DNA from: CBDFKJ01 sp965248805
GTDB lineage: Bacteria; Pseudomonadota; Alphaproteobacteria; UBA6615
Direction: 5' to 3'
NCBI GenBank assembly: GCA_965248805.1
Contig: CBDFKJ010000005.1
Location: forward strand, 310,001-374,000
DNA: 64,000 bases
The notes beneath the pieces are model-generated. The model was not told where the DNA came from. It searched no databases and worked only from the letters and a program-made list of their open reading frames with translations. Positions 16,878 through 25,424 of this stretch are shown here, in pieces. Made by a program: the position numbers and the translations under genes. The stretch's first letter is position 1, and each line of letters opens with the position of its first letter.

Positions 16878-19264
16878 CAGAACGCCATCTGGCGGGCGTC
16901 GATTGCCTTGGCGACCTTGCCGCCGGTCTCGATATCGTCGGCGACCAGGGAGAGCACCCAGCGCTCGCCGTCGAAGCGCACATCGCGGTCGACCTCGCGC
17001 TTCGGCGTACCCTGATTGACGAAATTGATATCGACATCTATCGAGCCGGCGCCGAGCTCGGAATTCGGGACGACCCGGCCCGCCGTTCGAGGCTCGAACA
17101 GCTCCTTCCCCTCTTCACCGACGAGATAGAGATTGTTCGCCTGAACCGGCCCGCCTCGGGCTCGCGGGCCGATCGGCGGCAGCCGCTCGATTTTCACAGG
17201 TATCGTCGGCGAACCCGCCGGGAGCGCCGGCGTCGAACCACCAAGAATTGCGCGCAGCACGCCTCCCAGAGCGTCGCCGAGGCCGTCGGACAACGGCGCG
17301 GTGGTCTGGCTTCGGATGATCAGGCCCATGATGTCTTGGGCCAGAGACCGCAGCACCTCGCCGAGCTTTCGGCCCGACAGGATCGCGTCCTCGAACGCGC
17401 CGCCAAGGGTGTTGCCGAGTTCCTCCGATAGCCGCTTGAGCTCGCGCGACCGTTCGGCGGCTTCATCGAAGTGATCTTGCGCCCGCCGGAGGCTGCGACG
17501 GTAATCGTCCCAGCTGATCCTGCCGCGCATGACCAGGTCGTTGAGGCGCTCGATCTCGGCGTTGAACTTCTGCAAGTCGTCGCCGCCGGCCGCGATTTCC
17601 TTGTCCCATTCGGCCGCCTCTTTCGCTGCCTGAGACATGGCGCGGCCGGCCGCTTTCCACACGTCCGGCGACTCGCCGGCGAGTTTGGTGAGATCCAGGA
17701 AGGATTTGTGGAAACGTTCGAGGGGGGTGCGTGTCGCGTCGACCAGAGATTCGATCTCGCGCTTGGTCTCCTGGATGGCGGCTTGATGATCCCTTGTCGC
17801 TTCGGCGGCCAGCTGATCGGCGGCCTTTTTCGCCTGGAGGTCGCTGACCAGTTCCTTGATCTGTCTCCCTTCCTCGGTACCGATGGCGACGCCCGCCTGC
17901 CGCAACCGGTTGTACAGCTCGCGTTCCTGACTCGTCCGATGGAGCTGCTCCAATTCAAACCGCAGGCCCTTGATGACGTTCCCGCCGGGGTCCGTTGCCG
18001 GGGTCGCGGTGATCGCAGCCAGCGTCGGCGTGCCGCCTCCAGGCTGCGAAGCTGCACGCTCGGAAAGCTCTTTCTTCGCGGCCTTTAGGGTTTCCAGTTC
18101 CGCGTTCAGATTCTTGATTTGCCCCTGAGCGTTGGCCCTCGCGACACCGGAGACTCTATCCAGCTTGGCGATCTTGGCCTGGATCTCGGCGACCCTTACG
18201 TCGATATTTTCTTCGGCCGCGTCCGTGAGGCTCTTGAGGTACTCCATCGCGAGAAACGTGCTGCCGACGGCCGCCGCCGCGCCGGCCACACCGCCGACGA
18301 GCGCGCCCTTGGGTCCGAACGTTGCACCGATCCTGGCACCCGCACTCGCGCCGCTAAAGCCGGCGATGACGAGGCCGACGAGGGCAAGATTGTCGGCCAG
18401 CTCCTTGACGAGCGTTACCGTTGTTCTGAGCGCTCCGGGCAGTTTGTCCTGTAGGACCGTCGCAAAATCCTTGATCTGGTCGGCGTTCTCGATCACGGCC
18501 GTCAAGACTTGCGCCTTCAGGGTTCTGGCGAGCGCATCGAGCTGGTCGTTGGCCTGCTCGGATTTCCGCAACAGCTGCTCGTCGAGCACGATGCCGAGAT
18601 CGCGGGCCTTCCGGCGCAGCTCGTCAACGCCGGCGGAGCCCTTCGACAGCAGGTTGACCAGCCGCGGTCCGGCGTCCTCGCCGAAGAACGCAGAGGCGAT
18701 CGCGGCCTGCTGCGCCGTGTTCTCGTAGGTCTCCAGCTTGGCCACGATCTCGTCGAACACGGACTCGGTCGAGCGGACGGCGCCGGCGGCGTCGCGCGCG
18801 CTGATGCCGAGTTCCTTGAAACCGACCGCCGCCGGGCCGCCGCCGTTGGTGACGAACAGACCAAGCCGGCGGTTCAGCCGCGTGAACGCATCGTCGATAT
18901 CGCGCCCGGCGACACCCGTTTGCGAGCCGGCAAAGCGGAGTTCCTGCAGGAAGTCGGTCGCGACGCCCGCCTTGTCGGCGATCTTGGCGATGGCGTCGGC
19001 GGCATCCAGGGAACTCTTGATCAACAGTCCCAAGCCGGCCGACCCGGCCGCCGCGGCGACGATCGAACGGAAGCCGAGCGCCGATTTGATCGACCGGCCG
19101 ACCGACTTCCGCAGCCGCCCGAAGCCCTTGTCGATCTTGCCCAGTTCGCGGTTGATGCGCGCCCGCGAGGAGTTGACGGCATCGGCGGCCTTGCCCATGT
19201 CGCGCCGGAACTCCGCGTGGTTCGCGGACAGTTCCGTTACCAGCGCGGCGACGGTCTGTGCCAT
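16877..19264 (-). CDS. Tail length tape measure protein
   Basis: 795 residues with long helical, Ala-rich regions, an N-terminal coiled part (NSSRARINRELGKIDKGFGR), Gly-rich hydrophobic segments (SIVAAAAGSAGLGLLIKSS and residues about 300-360) and a long charged coiled-coil middle. This is the standard tape measure pattern. The gene starts 3 bases before the stop of the chaperone extension frame, as in lambda G-T-H. The tail predicted from this length would be about 120 nm, using the usual rule of about 1.5 angstrom per residue. Confidence 0.88.
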   Translation of the reverse strand: MAQTVAALVTELSANHAEFRRDMGKAADAVNSSRARINRELGKIDKGFGRLRKSVGRSIKSALGFRSIVAAAAGSAGLGLLIKSSLDAADAIAKIADKAGVATDFLQELRFAGSQTGVAGRDIDDAFTRLNRRLGLFVTNGGGPAAVGFKELGISARDAAGAVRSTESVFDEIVAKLETYENTAQQAAIASAFFGEDAGPRLVNLLSKGSAGVDELRRKARDLGIVLDEQLLRKSEQANDQLDALARTLKAQVLTAVIENADQIKDFATVLQDKLPGALRTTVTLVKELADNLALVGLVIAGFSGASAGARIGATFGPKGALVGGVAGAAAAVGSTFLAMEYLKSLTDAAEENIDVRVAEIQAKIAKLDRVSGVARANAQGQIKNLNAELETLKAAKKELSERAASQPGGGTPTLAAITATPATDPGGNVIKGLRFELEQLHRTSQERELYNRLRQAGVAIGTEEGRQIKELVSDLQAKKAADQLAAEATRDHQAAIQETKREIESLVDATRTPLERFHKSFLDLTKLAGESPDVWKAAGRAMSQAAKEAAEWDKEIAAGGDDLQKFNAEIERLNDLVMRGRISWDDYRRSLRRAQDHFDEAAERSRELKRLSEELGNTLGGAFEDAILSGRKLGEVLRSLAQDIMGLIIRSQTTAPLSDGLGDALGGVLRAILGGSTPALPAGSPTIPVKIERLPPIGPRARGGPVQANNLYLVGEEGKELFEPRTAGRVVPNSELGAGSIDVDINFVNQGTPKREVDRDVRFDGERWVLSLVADDIETGGKVAKAIDARQMAF

Positions 19265-19266
19265 GT

Positions 19267-19485
19267 TTAGCGCCTCCGCTTTCTGCTCAGATTGCTGCGC
19301 ACGCCGTCTTCGAGGCTCCGGCGGCGCTGGGCTTCATCGGCCTCGCGCCGTTCGATGCGCAGCACCGCGACCCACTCGGCGAGTTCGCGCGCGCCCATCC
19401 CGGTTTCGAGTTCGTGCACGGTCTTGCCGAGCTCGCGAGCCAGAGAGAACAGGAACCGGCGGCTCGGCCGCCGCGTCAGTTTCCC
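19267..19485 (-). CDS. T-like extension of the tail chaperone, expressed by -1 frameshift
   Basis: After the heptamer the -1 frame is open for 70 codons and stops at 19267. It reads RFLFSLARELGKTVHELETG and ends in a basic tail, the pattern of gpT-like or GpG/T C-terminal domains that bind the tape measure protein. There is a TGA just upstream in this frame and no plausible independent start, so frameshifting is the only evident route. The stop lies 3 bases from the tape measure start. Confidence 0.8.
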   Translation of the reverse strand, partial: GKLTRRPSRRFLFSLARELGKTVHELETGMGARELAEWVAVLRIERREADEAQRRRSLEDGVRSNLSRKRRR

Positions 19486-19856
19486 TCAAGTTCCTCGACG
19501 GCGTCGGCACCGATCCCGTTGAGACGCCGCGCTACGGAAAACAACCGGTCCGCTGCACGGGCGCCGAGGGTGCCGGCGAGCTCCTCGGCCTGGTCGTCGA
19601 TGAACAGCCGCTTGCCGTCGGCATCGCAGAGCGCGCGCACCAGCAGTGACGACCGCACGATGCGGCGCTTGGCGCTGGCTTCGTCCGTACGGGTGCCCGC
19701 CAGCTGCATCTCGTACTCGTCGCGCTCGCCCACCGTCATCTCGCGGACGTGGACGATGCCGCCGAGCGACGGAACATGGACGGCCTGCGGCGGTGACTTC
19801 GCCGCGCCGAGGATCGCCGCCGCGTCGAGGGTCTTTGGGGTTTTGGTTTCAGCCAT
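19476..19856 (-). CDS. Tail assembly chaperone (G-like)
   Basis: 126 residues from the ATG at 19856 (MAETKTPKTLDAAAILG). An acidic, helical protein located between the tail tube gene and the tape measure gene, the position of lambda gpG. The last codons are GGA AAC TGA, which form the slippery heptamer GGGAAAC immediately before the stop. A fraction of ribosomes is expected to shift by -1 and make a longer G-T-like fusion. Confidence 0.85.
   Translation of the reverse strand: MAETKTPKTLDAAAILGAAKSPPQAVHVPSLGGIVHVREMTVGERDEYEMQLAGTRTDEASAKRRIVRSSLLVRALCDADGKRLFIDDQAEELAGTLGARAADRLFSVARRLNGIGADAVEELEGN
19479..19485 (-). promoter_or_regulatory. -1 ribosomal frameshift site GGGAAAC
   Basis: In the chaperone frame the codons read GAG GGA AAC TGA. 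The heptamer G GGA AAC allows both tRNAs to re-pair on GGG AAA after a -1 shift. Lambda uses GGGAAAG at the same place. The stop codon directly after it would promote pausing. Confidence 0.8.
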
Positions 19857-19867
19857 GCCGGCCTCCG

Positions 19868-20272
19868 TCACGCGACCGCGCGGGTGAGATCTCCGGCGGC
19901 CGCGAACTGCACCGGCGCTGTCGCGAAGTCGCCGACCGACTGGCCGAGAGGCGTATAGCTTTCGATCACCGCATCTCCGGTGAACTCGGGATTGCCGGCC
20001 GCTTTCGCGCCCTTGTCGACACGGACGATGATCGGCACCGCATCGCCGGCGTTGTAGACGGCGAACAGTGTCGCATCGACCTTGTCGGCGGCGAAGTTCT
20101 GTTTGAACGTCAGCGCAAGCGACCAGGTCTTGAGCCCGAGTGTCATCGACCTGGTGTCGTCGCCCATCGTCGTGTCGTCGTGGCTCTCGCGACCGATCTC
20201 CAGGTTGACCTCCTGGATGTGATCGGACAGATCCACGCCGTTGATGGAGACGAAGGCGTTCTTGAGGATCAT
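19868..20272 (-). CDS. Major tail tube protein
   Basis: 134 residues, starting MILKNAFVSINGVDLSDHIQ. The pattern of an N-terminal beta strand followed by DDTTMGDDTRSMTLGLKTW and a beta-rich remainder is typical of siphovirus tail tube proteins. It is directly upstream of the tail chaperone, as expected. An ACTTCTCC/GGAGAA-type ribosome binding site precedes the ATG. Confidence 0.78.
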   Translation of the reverse strand: MILKNAFVSINGVDLSDHIQEVNLEIGRESHDDTTMGDDTRSMTLGLKTWSLALTFKQNFAADKVDATLFAVYNAGDAVPIIVRVDKGAKAAGNPEFTGDAVIESYTPLGQSVGDFATAPVQFAAAGDLTRAVA

Positions 20273-20294
20273 GAAGTTCTCCTTGTGTTAAACG

Positions 20295-20990
20295 TCAGAC
20301 GACGCCGGCGATGACGGCGAAGCGGAACCGCGGCGCGGTGCCGGCGATGGTCCACTCAGCGCGGTAGCTCGAACCGGTCAGCGGGCCGGCCAGCATCTTC
20401 CATTGGCTGCCGATGACCGGCGCGCTGTCGAATGCGAGCGTGGTCGCGCCCGACACAATGCTCACGTCGATCGCGGTATCGCCGCCGGACGCCTCAAGCA
20501 CATGCAACGCCGCATAGAGACTACGGCCGGCCGGCACGGCGCCGAGATTGCGCGCGGGCCTCGTGCCCGACGCTGTCCGGGTCGCGTTGTGCAGGATGGT
20601 CCCGCGCAGCACGTCGGCATCGTCGCCCGACGCCTCGGCCGAGACCGAGAACGCCAATTGCTCGCCCACCGTGGCGCCGGGGCTGTACTGGGCGATCGCC
20701 GCCGGGAAACTGTAGGCGAGCGTCCCCTCACCCGCGCCGGCCACCGCCATCGTCATGACCTCACCGTCGAGATCCACGGCATCGAACAAGCGCGCGTCGA
20801 CGGTCTCGGCATCGAAGTAGCCTTGGTGCTCGGCGCGGACGGTGCGCAGGCCGGTCACCGACCGCCGCGTGCCGTCGTCGAACGTGGTCGCGTCGTGCGC
20901 TTCAAGCGTCAGCTCCAGGCCGAGTGCGTTCATGACGCCGCTGAAGTCGTGGCCGCCGAGCCAGACCTTGTGGTCGCGCGCAATGCTCAT
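20295..20990 (-). CDS. Second tail tube-like protein
   Basis: 231 residues, MSIARDHKVWLGGHDFSGVM at the start, with HDATTFDDGTRRSVTGLRTV, the same beta-strand arrangement seen in the neighbouring tube protein. It is probably a structural tail protein or minor tube protein, perhaps an ancient duplicate. It overlaps the DUF3168 gene upstream by 4 bases. Confidence 0.65.
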   Translation of the reverse strand: MSIARDHKVWLGGHDFSGVMNALGLELTLEAHDATTFDDGTRRSVTGLRTVRAEHQGYFDAETVDARLFDAVDLDGEVMTMAVAGAGEGTLAYSFPAAIAQYSPGATVGEQLAFSVSAEASGDDADVLRGTILHNATRTASGTRPARNLGAVPAGRSLYAALHVLEASGGDTAIDVSIVSGATTLAFDSAPVIGSQWKMLAGPLTGSSYRAEWTIAGTAPRFRFAVIAGVV

Positions 20991-21394
20991 GTCGGTTGCT
21001 CCCGGTGAACGATCTCGAAAACGCGCGCGCGCATATGGGCCTCGGTCTCCGGGTCGTAGCCGTCTTCTTCGTCGCCGGCGTAGATGTCTTCGATCACGCC
21101 GCTATAGGCCGGGTCTTTCACGGGCCATCGCTGGAGTGCGAGGCGGACCTGTTCCGAGACATCGCGCGCTTCAAGGTAGGACGCGGCCCAGGCGCTCGTC
21201 CGCCACAAGTGGCGCACATAGCCGGTGTCGCCGCCCATCGCGCTTTCGCGCCGGCCCCCACCGACCAACTGCAGAGTGACTGAAGGCAGCGCGTCCCCTT
21301 GCGGGCGAGCGATAAAGTAGACGCGCTGGCCGGTGAATGCGGCCAGGCCGGCGAAGCCGAGCAGCCGCGTGATGAGTTCTTCTTCGACGGCCAC
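20987..21394 (-). CDS. DUF3168-type tail completion protein
   Basis: 135 residues from a GTG at 21394 (VAVEEELITRLLGFAGLAAF); an ATG further upstream is possible. The order of an N-terminal helix, GQRVYFIARPQGDALPSVTL and a C-terminal YDPETEAHMRARVFEIVH segment fits DUF3168 proteins, which terminate tails at the head side. Its position between the gp10-like gene and the tube genes agrees. Confidence 0.72.
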   Translation of the reverse strand: MAVEEELITRLLGFAGLAAFTGQRVYFIARPQGDALPSVTLQLVGGGRRESAMGGDTGYVRHLWRTSAWAASYLEARDVSEQVRLALQRWPVKDPAYSGVIEDIYAGDEEDGYDPETEAHMRARVFEIVHREQPT

Positions 21395-21398
21395 TGTC

Positions 21399-21771
21399 TT
21401 AGAGACCGAGATTTTGGCGCAGGATCGACACCGCGACATCCTTGATTACGGCAAACACGAAACCGCCACCGGCCCTATCGATCCTGTCGCGTGTTTTCCC
21501 TGTCGCGTGTTTTTCGCCACACCGACGGCGATCGGATCGCGTCGAGAAACTCGTACCCGAAGAACGTGATGCGCCGGATATGAAAGCTTGGACACCCCAT
21601 CGTCGACGCGTCCTCTCCGACAATGAGACCGGCGTCCGACAGCAGTTCGGCATGGTGGGCAATCTCAGCGGAGTCGCGATCATCGAGAACCATTTCGGAG
21701 GTCAACAACGCCTCATCCCGCTTTTCGATGGCGAGCAATAGCGACCGGATAAGGTCTGCGTCGCGTTTCAT
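21399..21771 (-). pseudogene. DUF2513 protein broken by a 16-bp tandem duplication
   Basis: From the ATG at 21771 (MKRDADLIRSLLLAIEKR) the sequence follows DUF2513 through ITFFGYEFLDAIRSPSVWRK, then hits a duplicated 16-bp unit and stops at 21475. If one unit is removed the frame continues DRIDRAGGGFVFAVIKDVAV and ends at 21399, the normal DUF2513 C-terminus. DUF2513 proteins are small phage or mobile-element proteins of unknown role. It lies as an extra gene inside the head-tail module. Confidence 0.8.
21483..21514. repeat. 16-bp tandem duplication
   Basis: CCTGTCGCGTGTTTTC at 21483-21498 is followed by CCTGTCGCGTGTTTTT at 21499-21514, 15 of 16 bases equal. It causes the DUF2513 frameshift. 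Slippage could restore the gene. Confidence 0.9.
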
Positions 21772-21781
21772 GGCCAAGCCC

Positions 21782-22336
21782 TCATCGCCGCCTCCCACGT
21801 TTTCGCCCCAGCCCGGAGTCGCGGAACCGCCCGGCGAGCTTCTTCGCCGCCTGTTCGATCTTTGTGCCGAGCGTCTTTCCGATCGTGGCGAGCGCCTTGT
21901 CCGCCGTCGCCTCGAAAGCCGGACGCAGCCACGGCCGTTTTGCCTGCCGCGACGTTCCGAACTCCAGAAACAGGCCGTAAAACGCCCGCCCGGTCGGCCC
22001 CAACAGATAGGTCACGTCGTGTTCGGTCTTGCGCGTGCGCAGGGCACGAATGGATTTCTTCAGGTTGCCGGGATAGCGCACCGCGGACCCGCCCTCGACG
22101 ATCGCGCCGTAGAGCGCTCGCAGGGTCACGCCCGTCTTCTTCGTCTTCAAGCGCTTGGGCTTGCCGCCGGAGCGCACGGGCGCCCGCGCGATCGCCTCCT
22201 TGCGCACGACGGCCGCGCCGGCGCGCACCGCGGACGCGACAACCTTGTCGCTGACTTCCTTCGGCATGCTGCGCAGCACGCGCACCATCGCCTCGGCGCC
22301 GACCAACCGCGCCGATCCATATGCCTTGAGCGGCAT
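21782..22336 (-). CDS. HK97 gp10-family head-tail joining protein
   Basis: 184 residues. It has MVRVLRSMPKEVSDKVVASA near the start, a basic loop (GGKPKRLKTKKTG) and the family-typical segment GRAFYGLFLEFGTSRQAKRPW near residue 130. The C-terminus is strongly basic. HK97 gp10-type proteins act between head and tail. It starts right after the head closure gene ends. Confidence 0.85.
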   Translation of the reverse strand: MPLKAYGSARLVGAEAMVRVLRSMPKEVSDKVVASAVRAGAAVVRKEAIARAPVRSGGKPKRLKTKKTGVTLRALYGAIVEGGSAVRYPGNLKKSIRALRTRKTEHDVTYLLGPTGRAFYGLFLEFGTSRQAKRPWLRPAFEATADKALATIGKTLGTKIEQAAKKLAGRFRDSGLGRKRGRRR

Positions 22337-22651
22337 CTAATCCTGCGTGACGGTCTGCAGTTCGAGCCCGACGCGGCGGCCGAGCTCGCGGATCGAATGG
22401 ATGTCGTGGGCGCGACCCTCGAACATCACGCGGTCGGTGTCCTTGAGATCGCGTCGCCAGCGGATACGAAAGATGACCCTGTATTCCGACAGCACCTGAT
22501 CGTTGGCGAAGAACTCCTGGCCGGTCTGGCCGAGCTTCTGCGCCCACACCGTCGCCAGGTCGTTCCAGTCCTCGACGGGTTCATTGAGCGTGTTACGCGT
22601 CTCCGTCTTGCGCTGGATCGTGATCCGGCGGTCGAGCTTGCCAGCGAGCAT
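22337..22651 (-). CDS. Head closure protein (SPP1 gp16 / HK97 gp9 type)
   Basis: 104 residues, MLAGKLDRRITIQRKTETRN at the start and EDWNDLATVWAQKL near residue 27, the classic signature of phage head closure proteins. The length is normal. It lies between the connector and gp10-like genes. Confidence 0.85.
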   Translation of the reverse strand: MLAGKLDRRITIQRKTETRNTLNEPVEDWNDLATVWAQKLGQTGQEFFANDQVLSEYRVIFRIRWRRDLKDTDRVMFEGRAHDIHSIRELGRRVGLELQTVTQD

Positions 22652-22681
22652 GATGCATACCGTTCTTAAGCGCCCAAGTAC

Positions 22682-23272
22682 TCAGACCCGAGGGACCATG
22701 TAGGGCCTGAGCAGGTGCTGCGCGCCTAGCGGCAGTTCGGTCGCCGGCATGCCGTCGCGGACGTCCTCACGGTGCGCGTAGAAGCGGCCGACGATGAGCA
22801 ACAGCGCCTGGCGGATGTCCGCGGGCACCATCTCCGCTTCATCGCCGTAGCCGGCCTTGAACCGCACCGTGACCGCGTTCATCACGGCGCGTGCGGCCGG
22901 CCAGGTCTCGCCATAGGCCGGCGTGATTCTCCCCGGCTCCCGTTTGGTGTCGACACGGTACCCGCTGGCATCGAGTGTCCGTAGAACGCCGCTGGTGTCG
23001 ACGTGCTTGATGCTTTCGACCGACTGAAGCCTCGGACGGGGCACCTCGATTGCCCAGGCCGGGAAGCGGTCGAGATCCATGTCCCAGGTCTGTGTGATGA
23101 GCGAGCGCCCCATGAACGTCTCGGCCTCGCGCCGCGCCGCCGCGATCTGGAGAGCGATCAGTTCGTCATGTTCGTCGTCCTCGACGCGGAGATGGAGCTT
23201 CGCTTCGTCGCCCGTCAGCGGCTCATCGGCCGGCGCCGTCACCTCCGTCAGCGCGTAGCGGATCTGCATCAC
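22682..23272 (-). CDS. Head-tail connector protein (gp6-like)
   Basis: 196 residues. Features of the family are EVTAPADEPLTGDEAKLHLR near the start, AARREAETFMGRSLITQTWD and the C-terminal VPADIRQALLLIVGRFYAHR. These proteins form a ring below the portal. Two consecutive ATG codons are possible starts (23272 and 23269). Confidence 0.85.
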   Translation of the reverse strand: MMQIRYALTEVTAPADEPLTGDEAKLHLRVEDDEHDELIALQIAAARREAETFMGRSLITQTWDMDLDRFPAWAIEVPRPRLQSVESIKHVDTSGVLRTLDASGYRVDTKREPGRITPAYGETWPAARAVMNAVTVRFKAGYGDEAEMVPADIRQALLLIVGRFYAHREDVRDGMPATELPLGAQHLLRPYMVPRV

Positions 23273-23278
23273 AAAGGA

Positions 23279-23497
23279 CTACTTCGCCCGTGGCTTGCGC
23301 GCGGCGCGGCGCTTCGGCGCTGGCGCGGTCGTCTTCTCCGGCGCCTCGACCGCCGCGGTCTCGGCCTCGGCCTTCAGAGCTTCGGCGAAGCCACCGTCGA
23401 GCAGTGCGGTCGCGGTCTCGGCGTCGACTTCGATTTCTTGACCGGCGGACGCGGCGAGCGTCGGGCCGGCAATTGTCGTCAACATTCTGATGCGCAT
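23279..23497 (-). CDS. Small phage protein with basic Ala/Pro tail
   Basis: 72 residues: a short folded part (MRIRMLTTIAGPTLAASAGQ) and a Lys/Arg/Ala/Pro-rich C-terminus. Similar small genes are often found between capsid and connector genes in alphaproteobacterial phages. The function is unknown. Confidence 0.6.
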   Translation of the reverse strand: MRIRMLTTIAGPTLAASAGQEIEVDAETATALLDGGFAEALKAEAETAAVEAPEKTTAPAPKRRAARKPRAK

Positions 23498-23509
23498 GAT
23501 TTGGTCACC

Positions 23510-24061
23510 TCATTGGGTCAGTCGTTTGACGAGCGTCGAGAGTGCGCCGGTCCGCGGCGGCTGCTTGTCCTGGCTGCGCTTGTGAACGGAGAGCCCGAGC
23601 ACCGCGAGCGCCACCGTCCAGATCGAGCTTAGCGACCCCACCGATGCGATCACGGCCGGCGCCTGTTCCGGTGTCGCGATGATCGCATAGACGATGGCCA
23701 ACACCGTGAACATCCAGGAGAACGTGACAGCGTAGCCCATGGTCGGCCGCCAGCGCCGCACGTAGCGATCGCTGCTCGCGGCCTCGCGGCGGATTGTCTC
23801 ATTGATCGCGATCAGCCGTTTGGTCTCGCTCGCATACATGGTGGCTGCATGCGCGTTGATGGCGGCCTGGTAGGCCAGCATCTTCTCGGGATCGGTCTTG
23901 AGAACAGCGAGCGCGTCGTCATCCGATCCCGAACCGGTGATCGCGCGTGCGGTCTCGGAAACCGCCTTGGCCGCCTTGGCCGCCGTCGACTTATCGTCGC
24001 TGTCGAACAGACTGATGATTGCCGGCGCGAACTGCGCCAGCCCGAGCAGTGCTCCGATCAT
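23510..24061 (-). CDS. Three-TM holin (GTA-type)
   Basis: 183 residues from the ATG at 24061 (MIGALLGLAQFAPAIISLFD). The C-terminal half has RRWRPTMGYAVTFSWMFTVL and two further hydrophobic segments, matching holins of the 3-TM superfamily found in gene transfer agents and alphaproteobacterial phages. The start overlaps the stop of the endolysin gene. Together with the endolysin and the XhlA-like gene it forms an intact lysis cassette inside the head genes. Confidence 0.8.
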   Translation of the reverse strand: MIGALLGLAQFAPAIISLFDSDDKSTAAKAAKAVSETARAITGSGSDDDALAVLKTDPEKMLAYQAAINAHAATMYASETKRLIAINETIRREAASSDRYVRRWRPTMGYAVTFSWMFTVLAIVYAIIATPEQAPAVIASVGSLSSIWTVALAVLGLSVHKRSQDKQPPRTGALSTLVKRLTQ

Positions 24062-24462
24062 GCGCCTTCCTCCATCAACTCGAAGTGCCAGAGATCGTCG
24101 AAGTAGTTGTCCTTCACCTGCCAGTCGCCGTTCCAATCGCCGCCCCAACGCAGACGCAGTCCGCGCGCGTGCGCGAGACCCAGGACCAGGCCGGCAAACA
24201 GCGTCGCCCGTTCGCGGTCGCCCCAGTCGATCGGATAGGGCGCGGCATCGACGGCCAGCGACGGCAGTACGTTGTGCTTGCCTTGCGGCCAACGGAGTTG
24301 GCTCTTGCCCGTGCGGAACATCTCGTTCTGCCGGGCCTCATCGCGGTGGCCCTCTATGATCGTGCAGTCGACGTGCCCGATGACCTCTCCGAACAGATCC
24401 TGAAGGCGCGCGTCACACGTCGCGAGCCTGGCGCCGGATGTGTCGGAGAACCGGTAGGTCAC
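24058..24462 (-). CDS. M15-type endolysin (D-Ala / L-Ala-D-Glu peptidase)
   Basis: 134 residues from the GTG at 24462, which overlaps the TGA of the upstream gene (GTGA). EGHRDEARQNEMFRTG near residue 40, a His/Asp pair in KHNVLPSLAVDAAP and the C-terminal WHFEL are the zinc-ligand pattern of M15 peptidases. There is no signal peptide, so export depends on the neighbouring holin. Confidence 0.85.
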   Translation of the reverse strand: MTYRFSDTSGARLATCDARLQDLFGEVIGHVDCTIIEGHRDEARQNEMFRTGKSQLRWPQGKHNVLPSLAVDAAPYPIDWGDRERATLFAGLVLGLAHARGLRLRWGGDWNGDWQVKDNYFDDLWHFELMEEGA

Positions 24463-24686
24463 GATGGCGCCGGCCAACCGCGCCATGCGGCCTGAAGGGC
24501 CAGGCCGACGATGCCGAGCACGATGGCCCACAGCAGCTTGGTGTTGCGCGAGACGGCTGTCTCAAGACGCCCGAACCGTCCGGCGTCGCGTTCGTTCCGT
24601 TCGGCGCACTGCCGCTCATGCTCATGCTGGCGATCCGCGACGCGCTCCAGGCGGTCGGCGAGCCGCGCGATGACCCGGTCGTCCAT
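24459..24686 (-). CDS. Small coiled-coil protein with a C-terminal membrane helix (XhlA-like)
   Basis: 75 residues: a charged amphipathic helix (RLADRLERVADRQHEHERQC) and one C-terminal membrane segment (LLWAIVLGIVGLALQAAW). This resembles XhlA-like accessory lysis proteins. It overlaps the endolysin start. Confidence 0.65.
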   Translation of the reverse strand: MDDRVIARLADRLERVADRQHEHERQCAERNERDAGRFGRLETAVSRNTKLLWAIVLGIVGLALQAAWRGWPAPS

Positions 24687-24692
24687 GAGCGC

Positions 24693-25127
24693 TTAGGCCT
24701 CGGCCGGACCGTCGACCGCCTTGGACGCAGAGACCGTCGATCCCTGCGTCGTCGGCTTCTTGCGCGGCCCGTACCGGATCGCGATCATACCGTCGATCAC
24801 CGCGTCGGCGGTCCCGCGGCTGACCACGCAGCGCACGTAGCGTTCGGTCAGGTGCTTGACGTCGAGGATCAGCAACTGGTTGTCGTCGTCATCCTCCGCG
24901 TCGCCGACCCTCGTTCCGTCCAGGTCGGTGAAGGCGCCGTCCGGGGCCGTGGCCTGCTGCGCCTTGATTGAGGTCTCCTGATCGGCGGTCAGCGTGCCGA
25001 GGGCGGCGATGAACATCACGCCCTCGAAGTTCTGCATGTCGACGGCCGTACCGTTTTCGACCGTTGTGCCCGCGGCCTTGGCGTCCATGACGCGGGCGAT
25101 CTCGGTGTTGCTCAACAAAGATTGCAT
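24693..25127 (-). CDS. Small phage head protein, possibly a decoration protein
   Basis: 144 residues, MQSLLSNTEIARVMDAKAAG at the start, with an acidic loop (GTRVGDAEDDDDNQLL) and a beta-rich core (HLTERYVRCVVSRGTADAVI). It lies directly downstream of the major capsid gene, where decoration or head-completion proteins are found. No family is certain. Confidence 0.6.
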   Translation of the reverse strand: MQSLLSNTEIARVMDAKAAGTTVENGTAVDMQNFEGVMFIAALGTLTADQETSIKAQQATAPDGAFTDLDGTRVGDAEDDDDNQLLILDVKHLTERYVRCVVSRGTADAVIDGMIAIRYGPRKKPTTQGSTVSASKAVDGPAEA

Positions 25128-25184
25128 CTTCGGTGTCTCCTTTAGGGTGCTAGCTCAGCCCGGCCTCACGCCGGTGCGGATGCC

Positions 25185-25424
25185 TCAGCCCAGCTGGACG
25201 CGCACGAAGGCTTCTTCGAGCACCGGCATGGCGTCGGTGGCCGCTCGCGCGATGATCCCGATCTGATTGGTCTCGGCGTACAGCTCGGCGAGGCGCTGCA
25301 TCTGCAGCTGGATGTCGTCGGCGATCCAGTAGTAGGAGAAGTCGCCCAGGATCCCGACATAGGTCCCGGTCGTGAACGTGTTGGGCACGAACTCCGATTC
25401 GAAGTACGGCAGCCCCAGCAGACG
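25185..25424 (-). pseudogene. C-terminal fragment of an HK97-fold major capsid protein
   Basis: About 79 residues read LLGLPYFESEFVPNTFTTGT and then GILGDFSYYWIADD and end in VLEEAFVRVQLG, the conserved C-terminus of HK97-type capsid proteins. Everything before it is gone. At about 25425 the sequence changes directly into the ParB-like gene. The fragment has no start of its own. Confidence 0.8.

Noticed and set aside
25150..25424. 91-residue tail of the ParB-like frame
   Set aside because: It is capsid-gene sequence read in the wrong frame after the deletion junction.
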